DNA from: Bdellovibrionales bacterium
Lineage (GTDB): Bacteria; Bdellovibrionota; UBA2361; JAGRAS01
Direction of reading: 5' to 3'
Assembly: GCA_020434465.1 (NCBI GenBank)
Contig: JAGRAS010000114.1
Location: 1 to 5,968 of the forward strand
DNA: 5,968 nt
Shown here: piece by piece, positions 1-5,687 of the stretch
How the letters are laid out: each line of letters begins with the position of its first letter
Position numbering within the stretch: the stretch's first letter is position 1
Program-made: the position numbers and the translations under genes
Notes under the pieces: generated by a model
Database searches by the model: none
What the model saw: only the letters and a program-made list of their open reading frames with translations
What the model was told of the DNA's origin: nothing

Positions 1-171
1 ACCTTCGATTTCAGACGAGGGATCTGGAATTAATCCTGGATAGTTTTTGCCATTCAACAAAAATGCAGCATATCCAGCTACTTTAGCTTTTTTCATTTCG
101 AATTTTTTATTCAGAAGTACCTCTAATACGTCACTGAAGGTCAAGGTTCCATATATAAAATAAGCATTCAT
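1..171 (-). CDS. Gamma-glutamylcyclotransferase-like (AIG2/GGACT family) protein, N-terminal part only
   Basis: An open frame starts at ATG (171-169) and runs off the left edge after 57 codons without a stop. The protein begins MNAYFIYGTL, and the Y-G-T-L at residues 7-10 is the hallmark N-terminal signature of the gamma-glutamylcyclotransferase-like (AIG2/GGACT) fold, where it helps form the substrate-binding pocket. A second family-typical stretch, YPGLIPDPSSEIEG (residues 44-57), matches the usual 'YPg-hydrophobic-P...v-G' region. The catalytic glutamate expected further on lies outside the window. Family members release 5-oxoproline from gamma-glutamyl peptides or amines in the cytoplasm; the actual substrate cannot be told here. 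An in-frame stop lies at 196-198, and no other ATG exists between it and 171, so this start is favoured although its ribosome site (AAAAAG) is weak. It lies 104 bases after spoVR on the same strand and may or may not share its transcript. Confidence 0.8.
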   Translation of the reverse strand, partial: MNAYFIYGTLTFSDVLEVLLNKKFEMKKAKVAGYAAFLLNGKNYPGLIPDPSSEIEG

Positions 172-227
172 ATTCTTTTTATATAACAGTAAGCTTTAAG
201 ATACTAACTTAAAAAAAAGTACACGCG

Positions 228-278
228 AAAAAGTTTAATTGGCAAATGAATTTTTGGGTGTCCTTTTATCTCCAATTA
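228..278 (-). terminator. Weak terminator-like inverted repeat after spoVR
   Basis: Seven-base arms, TAATTGG (278-272) and CCAATTA (242-236), are perfectly complementary and are followed on the minus strand by AAC and five T residues (232-228). The first arm includes the spoVR stop codon. The 29-base loop is long and the stem is AT-rich, so this is a poor intrinsic terminator. Read-through into the downstream gamma-glutamylcyclotransferase-like gene is quite possible. Confidence 0.25.
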
Positions 279-1730
279 TGGTCTTTCCACTTTTAATGTG
301 TCACCAATAATTTTCAAAATTGATTTTTTACCGTTTAATTCTGTTTCTAGAGCAACTTCGCGTTCCCATAATGCCTTAACGTGTTTGAGTGTTTTTTCTG
401 CATATTCTAACTGTAGATCGCGGCCATCATGGTAATGCTTCATATAAAGAGTTCTGTTTTTACCAAAGTCAGCATCATCAATTTTTATAATTGGTAGCGA
501 GCCTGTACCGGTATTTTTAATAAGTGTTTCTTTGATATGTTCCCAGTTAACGTCATCAGCCACTTTAGTAATTATTCTTTCTTTCCCACGTTTTTCATGC
601 TGGAATAATTCTAGCTCACGCATAATGTCAACTGTAAGGAAGCGTCTTAGAAAAGATCGATCTCTGTCTGATTCTCTAACTTCAAATATTTTCTTTCTAC
701 CTGGAGTGTCGTTTTCATTTTGAGATTGGGGTTCTATATCAGGTGTATCATTGGTAAATTCTCTACCAGTTTCACCAGAATTCCATCTACGCTCAATATC
801 ATGCCAAATTACAAAACCTAAATGATATGGATTAAGCCCGCCAGGTGTTGGGGTAAGAACTTGGTTATGCTTTACAAGAAATTCTAAGTGCAAACCTTGA
901 GGAAGGTTTAAAGCATTCATAATTTTATGGTGCCAATAGCTTGCCCAGCCTTCGTTCATAATTTTTGTTTCCATCTGTGGAATGAAATACATTGCTTCTT
1001 TATCAACAATTCTAAGAGCGTCTTTTTTCCACTCAGGTAAATAGGGGTTATAGTCAGCTATGAATTTTAGAATGTTTTCTTCTGGCTCCAGCGGAATTTT
1101 CGATAGTTCAGGTGCTTGATATTCTTTCTTTGGATGTATTTCCCAATATGGATCGTCTTGAACCTGGGCGTTTTCCCAGCGTCGCATTACTTGCTCTTGC
1201 TGTGATAGTTGCTTAATAGCTAGGTTTTTATTTCGTTGAAAAGAAATCGAATGAGCATGATCAAGGATATTTTCTACCTCTTCAATCCCAATTGAGGGGT
1301 CTTCAATATAACTATCGATTCGGCTTGCATGTCCTTTGAACATTTCAAGTGTATAGCGTGCATCAATTCCGCTTGTGAAAGTAAAATTGTTTGCAAAAAA
1401 ATCATTGTGACCATAGACGTGCGCAATAGTAAGAATTTGTAAAAGTAGAGAGTTATCGCGCATTAGGTATGCAAGACAAGGATTTGAGTTAATTACCATT
1501 TCATATGGTAAGCCTGACACACCATAGTCATACATGGTTTTTTGTTTTTCATAATTTTTTCCATATGACCAGTGTGCGTATCTAGAAGGCATGCCGGAAT
1601 ACGACATATAGCCAATCATTTCATTGTGGTCACAAATTTCGAATTCTTGTGGATAGCAACTTAGTTTATAATGATCTACTAGCTCTTTTATTCGATCATC
1701 CCAGTCTTTAAGTTCTTTAAGGCTTACCAT
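276..1730 (-). CDS. spoVR: SpoVR family protein (YcgB-like)
   Basis: A complete 484-residue protein, in the usual range for SpoVR/YcgB (about 470-510). Family hallmarks visible in order: the N-terminal WDDRIKELVDHY region, HVYGHNDFF at 104-112 (His104, His108), DHAH at 157-160, NEGWASYWHH at 259-268 (Glu260, His267, His268), NPYHLGF at 300-306, and the C-terminal KHYHDGRDLQLEYAEKTL (431-448) with LWEREVALET at 454-463. The conserved His/Glu pattern resembles a metal site, but no enzymatic activity is established for the family. No signal peptide or membrane segment is seen, so it is probably cytosolic. Residues 320-345 are polar and Asn/Asp/Pro-rich, likely a flexible loop. In Bacillus, SpoVR affects spore cortex formation; in proteobacteria the homologue belongs to the prkA stress module. 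ATG 1730 is chosen because GGAGG lies seven bases upstream. The start overlaps the stop of the DUF444 gene by one base, implying translational coupling. Confidence 0.96.
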   Translation of the reverse strand: MVSLKELKDWDDRIKELVDHYKLSCYPQEFEICDHNEMIGYMSYSGMPSRYAHWSYGKNYEKQKTMYDYGVSGLPYEMVINSNPCLAYLMRDNSLLLQILTIAHVYGHNDFFANNFTFTSGIDARYTLEMFKGHASRIDSYIEDPSIGIEEVENILDHAHSISFQRNKNLAIKQLSQQEQVMRRWENAQVQDDPYWEIHPKKEYQAPELSKIPLEPEENILKFIADYNPYLPEWKKDALRIVDKEAMYFIPQMETKIMNEGWASYWHHKIMNALNLPQGLHLEFLVKHNQVLTPTPGGLNPYHLGFVIWHDIERRWNSGETGREFTNDTPDIEPQSQNENDTPGRKKIFEVRESDRDRSFLRRFLTVDIMRELELFQHEKRGKERIITKVADDVNWEHIKETLIKNTGTGSLPIIKIDDADFGKNRTLYMKHYHDGRDLQLEYAEKTLKHVKALWEREVALETELNGKKSILKIIGDTLKVERP

Positions 1731-2962
1731 TAGCTTGCCTCCGCTTTACTAACTTCTTCAGCTTTCATGCTTTGCTCGCTTTTTTTATCTTTTGTTAATA
1801 AGCTTTTAAATGCAGGCCAAAGGTCTTCTTTACGTTCTATAACTACTGCATGAAAATTTTCCTCGCTGACTTGCTTAAAAACATCTAGCATGCTTCCGCT
1901 GTAATAAGCACTGCCTGAGGGTTTAATCTCACCATATCCAAAAAGATTACAGACTTTACATAGTTCTTTAGCAGCAGCTACGGCTCTTTCGTTATCTGAA
2001 TAGAAATTATCACCGTCAGAACAATGAAATGCATACACGTTCCAAAGAGATGGATGATAGCGTGATTCTATGATTTGCAGAGCTTTGTTATAACCAGAGG
2101 AGATATAAGTTCCTCCTGATTCAACCTTATGAAAGAAGTCTTCTTCAGTTACTTCTTTTGCTTCTGTATGGTGTGCAACAAAAACAACTTCAACGTTTTG
2201 GTATTTTTGTTTAACAAATTGAAATAGGAGAAAATAAAAACTACGGGCTAAGTATTTCTTAACAGTACCCATAGAGCCAGAAGTGTCCATAATGCAAATA
2301 ACAACAGCATTTGAAACTTCTTTTGTTGTTGGTACTATATGATGATATCTAAAATCATCTTTATGAAATGGAAATCTCTGCTCTTCATCCTCAAAATTTA
2401 ATCCTCTAGAACCTTTGACAGCTAGTTTTCTGCGAATTCTATTTCTTGCAGTTGTTCTTTTATCGAGTCTTGGCCTAATGCCAGCTACTCTTTTTCCTTT
2501 TCTTTTGCGTGCTTCATCAGAAATAACTTGTTTTAAGGATTTTTTATCGAGATCAGGCAAATCAAGATCGTCAAACATGATGTAGATTAGTTCTTCTAGA
2601 GTGACATCAGTTTCAAATGCATCTACACCAGGTTGATCTCCTCCTCCGCGGCCCACATCAGGAGCTCCAGGGTCGGCTTGGCCAACCACATCTCCAGGTT
2701 TTTCATTGCCAGTTCCCTGGGCAACACCCGGGGCATTTTCCCCATAGATAAATCGGTATTCTTTAATTGAGCGAATTGGTACTTTGATTATTTTATTTTT
2801 GTCACGTCCAATTATTGATTCTTCAGCTAATATATCGCCAATATTGTTACGAATGGAGTCTTTGATTTTTTGTCTATGTCTTTGTCTATCGCGTGCGCTG
2901 CGATCCGAACGCCTAGAGGAAGGAACATAACCTCTAAAAATTGTATCATCATCATTAGCCAC
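1730..2962 (-). CDS. yhbH: YhbH/YeaH family (DUF444, UPF0229) protein with VWA-type domain
   Basis: A 410-residue protein between the usual lengths of Bacillus YhbH (about 390) and E. coli YeaH (about 427). The very basic N-terminus (residues 17-34, SDRSARDRQRHRQK) is typical of the family. A Gly/Pro/Asp-rich linker covers about 74-113, and a basic stretch (151-186) precedes the VWA-like domain (about 218-390). The MIDAS metal-binding motif is D226-T-S-G-S230, followed by G284-T285 in SGGTYISSGY and the acidic SDGDN loop at 315-319, so all metal-coordinating elements look intact. No signal peptide or membrane helix is seen. VWA domains usually mediate metal-dependent protein contacts, so a partner or adaptor role for PrkA is likely but inferred. 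The start is GTG at 2962: an in-frame TAG lies four codons upstream, no other start codon falls between, and AGGA lies ten bases before it. The tail after 390 is Lys/Glu/Ser-rich and probably disordered. Confidence 0.95.
   Translation of the reverse strand: MANDDDTIFRGYVPSSRRSDRSARDRQRHRQKIKDSIRNNIGDILAEESIIGRDKNKIIKVPIRSIKEYRFIYGENAPGVAQGTGNEKPGDVVGQADPGAPDVGRGGGDQPGVDAFETDVTLEELIYIMFDDLDLPDLDKKSLKQVISDEARKRKGKRVAGIRPRLDKRTTARNRIRRKLAVKGSRGLNFEDEEQRFPFHKDDFRYHHIVPTTKEVSNAVVICIMDTSGSMGTVKKYLARSFYFLLFQFVKQKYQNVEVVFVAHHTEAKEVTEEDFFHKVESGGTYISSGYNKALQIIESRYHPSLWNVYAFHCSDGDNFYSDNERAVAAAKELCKVCNLFGYGEIKPSGSAYYSGSMLDVFKQVSEENFHAVVIERKEDLWPAFKSLLTKDKKSEQSMKAEEVSKAEAS
1738..1742 (-). promoter_or_regulatory. 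Shine-Dalgarno sequence of spoVR inside the end of the DUF444 gene
   Basis: GGAGG (minus strand) lies seven bases before the spoVR ATG and within the last codons of the upstream gene. It is the strongest ribosome site among the three operon genes. With the TAATG stop/start overlap it fixes the spoVR start and suggests reinitiation by ribosomes finishing the upstream gene. Confidence 0.8.
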
Positions 2963-2972
2963 TAGTGCTTGT

Positions 2973-2976
2973 TCCT
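2973..2976 (-). promoter_or_regulatory. Shine-Dalgarno sequence supporting the GTG start of the DUF444 gene
   Basis: AGGA on the minus strand lies ten bases before GTG 2962, a rather long spacing. Together with the GTG start this predicts modest initiation compared with prkA and spoVR. The in-frame TAG just upstream leaves no alternative start further out. Confidence 0.55.
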
Positions 2977-2995
2977 AAAAATTCAATTTAATAGC

Positions 2996-3038
2996 ACAGG
3001 CACAAGGCAGATTTTTTAGAAAAATGCTTTGTGCCTGT
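2996..3038 (-). other. Long intercistronic stem-loop between prkA and the DUF444 gene
   Basis: Arms 2996-3009 and 3025-3038 are complementary over 14 positions. Thirteen are Watson-Crick pairs; the pair 3006/3028 is an A-C mismatch in the operon-sense RNA and a G-U wobble in the antisense RNA. The central bases (five T against five A, 3012-3024) can extend the stem past a two-base bulge, leaving a tiny loop. The core (ACAGGCACAA/TTGTGCCTGT) is far more GC-rich than its surroundings. It begins eight bases after the prkA stop. No T-run follows immediately (GCTATTAAATTG comes first), so it is not a canonical terminator. A role as mRNA 3'-end stabiliser for the prkA segment, processing site or partial attenuator setting lower downstream expression is inferred. 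Confidence 0.75.
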
Positions 3039-3045
3039 CGATAAA

Positions 3046-4986
3046 TTAATCCTTCCAAAGATTATTTGCTGCATATTTAAGAATGGTATCAATACAACTT
3101 GGCGGGTAACCATTCTTAATTAATTGCTCAACCATTAGGTTATGTTTTTCACCTTGTTCCTGATCTCGAGTTCTAGCTTTGGTAATAATTCTAGAAACAT
3201 CTCTTACAGAAGCCATAAGCTTTTTCTCAATTGCTTCTTTAAGAGGTTCATAACTTTCATAAGTTATATTGTCACCTTTGCGTTGAATTGACCAAAGGTA
3301 AGCAATTACTTCTTGTCTAAAACCGTCACTTGCAGTTCCTATGATAGCAATTTGTTCCTCGATAGATTTCATAAAACTTTCATCTGGTTCTAGCTCTTCA
3401 CCAGTATTACGGTCTTTTAATCTCTTTTTAGTTACATATGCTTCTGCATGATCTAGGTAATTTTGAAATAAGGACTCAGCTTGTTCTTGGTATGAATAGA
3501 CAAAAGCCTTTGTGATCTCTTTTTCAAGTACCTCTAAGTATTCTTTATGAAGTGTATCTTGAAGAAATTCTAAGTATCTTTTCTTTTCATCTTCAGGGAA
3601 ATCATACTCCTTAACCATATGTACCAAAGACTCACGTACGCTTATTGGATGAATTGCATTATCTGCAATATTATCTGATAAGGCGTTATCTAAGGCTTTC
3701 ATGATGAATCGAGTAGAGATTCCAGTCATACCCTCATATGGAGCCTCTTCTTTTAACTCAAGAACATCGATTTTTTTAGTTTTACCTTTTTCAACAACTT
3801 CTTCGCCGTTGTAAAGTTTTAACTTTGTCATTAAGTCGCATTTATTAGTTGGCTCAAGTCTGGACAGAATTGCGAACATTGAGGCCATTTCAATTGTATG
3901 CGGAGCTATATCAGCATTGAAGTTTGATTTGCGAATAATTTTTTTATAAATCTTAACTTCTTCTGAAAGTCTTAAGTTATAAGGAACTTTAACTGTTACA
4001 ATACGGTCAAGTATTGCTTCATTTGTATGGTCACTTTTAAACTTCTTCCACTCAGCTTCGTTTGAGTGAGCAACAATACAAGTATCAACATATATCATCC
4101 CGTGCCTTCCTGGCGCAGGGATTGATTTCTCTTGAGTCGCAGTAATCATCGCATGCAGGTATTCAGTTTCGTTTTTGAATACTTCAATAAACTCAACCAT
4201 TCCTCTGTTGCCAACGTTTAGAGCACCAGACAGATCTAGAACACGCGGATCTCCCTCAGAGTAAAGATCGAGCTTAGAAATATCTTCGCCACCGATCAAA
4301 ACACTCGTATCTTGGTTGTTAGGATCAACTGGAGGAACTACGCCAACTCCTCTACGAGCACGAACACTATATTCATAAGTTTTAATTGGCATTTCTTCCC
4401 ACTTGCCACCAAATTCTTCTTTCAATCTATATCTACAAACCGGGCAGATATCTCCTTCAATATCCATTCCCAACATTTTTCCGAATTCTTTTCGTAAGTG
4501 ACGAGGAATTAAATGTAAAGGTTCCTCAAACATTGGGCAGCCTTCAATTCCATAAAATGGAGTTAAGCCTTCCAAGCCAGTTTTTAGTTTTTCTACTAGA
4601 GAACTTTTTCCAGAGCCTACAGGTCCTACAAGGTAAAGTACTTGTCGGCTTTCTTCACCTTTAAGTGAGGCTGAGTGAAAATAGCGCACAATTTGATTTA
4701 TTGTTTTTTCCATTCCATAGAATTCTTCTTCAAAAAATTTAAAGGTTTTTAATTTTTCACCTTTAAATAAACGGCGAAGTTTTGGGTTTTCATCAAGCTC
4801 AATTTCACTAACACCATCTGAAACCATCATGTCGAACATGCGTTTGTGTGCTAACTTTGCAATACCTGGATCTTCTTTAACTAACTCAAGGTACTCAAGT
4901 GCATTACCGCGCCATGATGATTTGATACGGCTTTCACGGTCTTCTCTAATTAGTGCTGCAAAATCTTTATTTTCATCATTACCCAT
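3046..4986 (-). CDS. prkA: PrkA family AAA+ protein / serine protein kinase (YeaG-like)
   Basis: A complete 646-residue protein, close to E. coli YeaG (644) and Bacillus PrkA (631). An N-terminal helical segment (about 1-80) is followed by an AAA+ core (about 85-375). The Walker A motif is GPVGSGKSS at 121-129 (Lys127). The family-specific RGMVEFIEVFK at 261-271 sits where Walker B is expected, AHSNEAEW (306-313) resembles a sensor-1 region, and ILDRIVTVKVPY (325-336) carries a likely arginine finger at Arg328. EEPLHLIP (154-161) and CPVCRYRL (181-188) are family landmarks; Cys181 and Cys184, perhaps with Cys150, might bind metal. The C-terminal PrkA domain (about 390-646) contains YEGMTGISTRFI (417-428). 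The family is reported as autophosphorylating serine kinases and, in Bacillus, as having ATP-dependent protease activity, so the biochemical label is not settled. The protein looks cytosolic. ATG 4986 has AGAGGA four bases upstream. It is the first gene of the module. Confidence 0.97.
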   Translation of the reverse strand: MGNDENKDFAALIREDRESRIKSSWRGNALEYLELVKEDPGIAKLAHKRMFDMMVSDGVSEIELDENPKLRRLFKGEKLKTFKFFEEEFYGMEKTINQIVRYFHSASLKGEESRQVLYLVGPVGSGKSSLVEKLKTGLEGLTPFYGIEGCPMFEEPLHLIPRHLRKEFGKMLGMDIEGDICPVCRYRLKEEFGGKWEEMPIKTYEYSVRARRGVGVVPPVDPNNQDTSVLIGGEDISKLDLYSEGDPRVLDLSGALNVGNRGMVEFIEVFKNETEYLHAMITATQEKSIPAPGRHGMIYVDTCIVAHSNEAEWKKFKSDHTNEAILDRIVTVKVPYNLRLSEEVKIYKKIIRKSNFNADIAPHTIEMASMFAILSRLEPTNKCDLMTKLKLYNGEEVVEKGKTKKIDVLELKEEAPYEGMTGISTRFIMKALDNALSDNIADNAIHPISVRESLVHMVKEYDFPEDEKKRYLEFLQDTLHKEYLEVLEKEITKAFVYSYQEQAESLFQNYLDHAEAYVTKKRLKDRNTGEELEPDESFMKSIEEQIAIIGTASDGFRQEVIAYLWSIQRKGDNITYESYEPLKEAIEKKLMASVRDVSRIITKARTRDQEQGEKHNLMVEQLIKNGYPPSCIDTILKYAANNLWKD

Positions 4987-4990
4987 GGGA

Positions 4991-4996
4991 TCCTCT
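4991..4996 (-). promoter_or_regulatory. Shine-Dalgarno sequence of prkA
   Basis: AGAGGA on the minus strand ends four bases before ATG 4986 and supports that start. No competing in-frame ATG with a better site is seen directly upstream. Confidence 0.7.
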
Positions 4997-5050
4997 ATGT
5001 TTCTTTGTTTGTAGGAGAGTTAATACCGCATAAAAAAAATCAATAAAAAA

Positions 5051-5080
5051 CTCTTAACAAGATATTATTCTAGCCAAGAG
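5051..5080. repeat. Short inverted repeat overlapping the candidate prkA promoter
   Basis: CTCTT at 5051-5055 and AAGAG at 5076-5080 are perfect complements 20 bases apart. They flank the candidate -10 elements of the prkA promoter. Five-base arms are short and may be chance, but the placement would suit a repressor or activator half-site pair. Confidence 0.25.
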
Positions 5081-5086
5081 TCACAA
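5059..5086 (-). promoter_or_regulatory. Candidate prkA operon promoter
   Basis: Two overlapping readings exist on the minus strand. One is TTGTGA (5086-5081), 16 bases, then TATCTT (5064-5059), each hexamer matching four of six consensus positions. The other is a -10 of TAGAAT (5072-5067, five of six) preceded by GC, which resembles the extended -10 favoured by stationary-phase sigma S and has only a poor -35. Either predicts a leader of roughly 65-75 bases before prkA. E. coli yeaGH is known to be stress/stationary-phase controlled, so the second reading is attractive, but the matches are modest in such AT-rich DNA. Confidence 0.3.
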
Positions 5087-5339
5087 AGCTAAACAGGTAT
5101 GTTTCTTGAAAAAACAGCAAGATTCCAAAAAACACCTGCGCTACTACTTAAGATGAACTAAGTACAAATTTCGGTGTTAAAATATGAAAAATAGAGCTTT
5201 TAAAATGATTACAAATAGATATAAAGCAATCTAGAAAACAAACAATTTTAGGTTATAGGGCTAATGCAAAATATTGATAATAAAACAGCATTACCATTTA
5301 GAGGTAAGAAATCACTTTTATGATTTTCTAGCTAACTTG

Positions 5340-5365
5340 AAATTAAACAAACACTTTAAGTTTGT
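5340..5365 (-). terminator. Weak terminator-like hairpin at the end of the small ORF
   Basis: On the minus strand, ACAAAC (5365-5360) and GTTTGT (5352-5347) form a six-base stem with a seven-base loop, followed by TTAATTT (5346-5340). The small ORF's stop codon lies in the loop. The stem is AT-rich and the T-run is interrupted, so termination would be partial at best, leaving possible read-through to prkA. Confidence 0.3.
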
Positions 5366-5580
5366 GGCAAAATCTTATCATCAGTTGGCGGAAAAATTGG
5401 TACATTAAATTTTCCCCAAGCTTGAATTGAGAGATGTGGTAATTTTCCTCCCGTAGACTGTAGGTGTTCATTTTTTCCAGCAAAGTAATCTAAAGGCAGC
5501 GCACAAAAAGCAGGTTCATTACCAATGTTAGTTACTTCAATTTTATTTTTTAGTTTGCTGCTTGTTGTTTTTGAGTCCAT
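5356..5580 (-). CDS. Small hypothetical protein upstream of prkA
   Basis: I do not recognise this protein. From ATG 5580 it is 74 residues: a Lys/Ser/Thr-rich start (MDSKTTSSKLKNKIEV), a middle with a single cysteine (NIGNEPAFCALPLDYFAGKN), a Gly-Gly at about residues 44-45, and a Pro/aromatic-rich tail (WGKFNVPIFPPTDDKILPQT). There is no hydrophobic signal peptide or membrane helix. Evidence that it is real: it is less AT-rich than both flanks, AAGG lies six bases before the ATG, a good promoter lies about 80 bases upstream, and a weak hairpin marks its end. A longer version of 91 residues from TTG 5631 is also possible, because AAGGAAGG lies six bases before that codon; an in-frame TGA at 5653-5655 bounds it. 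I prefer the ATG because of codon strength. It lies 369 bases upstream of prkA on the same strand, so functional linkage is possible but unproven. Confidence 0.5.
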   Translation of the reverse strand: MDSKTTSSKLKNKIEVTNIGNEPAFCALPLDYFAGKNEHLQSTGGKLPHLSIQAWGKFNVPIFPPTDDKILPQT

Positions 5581-5586
5581 TTTGAT

Positions 5587-5590
5587 CCTT
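5587..5590 (-). promoter_or_regulatory. Shine-Dalgarno sequence for the ATG start of the small ORF
   Basis: AAGG on the minus strand lies six bases before ATG 5580. A competing purine-rich site, AAGGAAGG (5645-5638), lies six bases before the in-frame TTG at 5631. The sequence alone does not settle which start is used, and both may be. Confidence 0.4.
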
Positions 5591-5657
5591 TTTTGTCCAA
5601 CGCGTGTTGTCACAACCTCAAAAGCAACCAAAAAAAACCTTCCTTCGTTCTTTCATT

Positions 5658-5687
5658 ATTATAATAGATAAAGCTGACAATAACCAA
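5658..5687 (-). promoter_or_regulatory. Sigma70-like promoter for the small ORF
   Basis: A perfect TATAAT (5663-5658) is preceded, after 18 bases, by TTGGTT (5687-5682; three of six matches, with the important TTG intact). Transcription would start near 5651, giving a short leader for the TTG start and about 70 bases for the ATG start. It is the best promoter match in the window. Confidence 0.5.

Larger units (their letters stand above)
4987..5355 (-). other. AT-rich 369-base region upstream of prkA without a gene
   Basis: No open frame of convincing length or composition exists here on either strand. It is clearly more AT-rich than the flanking coding sequence, with repeated A and T tracts (for example 5033-5039 and 5045-5050). 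It holds the candidate prkA promoter and a short inverted repeat (5051-5080). It is long for a bacterial intergenic gap, which would suit multiple promoters or regulator sites for a stress-induced operon; no specific operator is recognised. Confidence 0.6.

Noticed and set aside
195..213. TTTAAG/CTTAAA hairpin next to a run of A residues
   Set aside because: On the minus strand the T-run precedes rather than follows the hairpin, and on the plus strand it is followed by A residues; neither fits an intrinsic terminator.
216..245. Possible promoter for the gamma-glutamylcyclotransferase-like gene (TTGCCA, 18 bases, TACTTT on the minus strand)
   Set aside because: The -35 match is good but the -10 matches only three of six positions, which is not convincing in DNA this AT-rich.
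532..723. Plus-strand open frame antisense to spoVR
   Set aside because: It lies wholly inside a well-supported conserved gene, and its translation resembles no protein family; it is a shadow frame.
4312..5014. Three plus-strand open frames antisense to the start of prkA (4312-4497, 4386-4664, 4829-5014)
   Set aside because: They overlap the conserved AAA+ coding region of prkA on the other strand, overlap each other in part, and show no recognisable domain.
4987..5160. Possible sigma54 (-24/-12) promoter upstream of prkA, considered because the E. coli homologue responds to nitrogen starvation
   Set aside because: No GG and GC pair with the required ten-base separation is found; the TTGG...TTGC stretch near 5120 has the wrong spacing.
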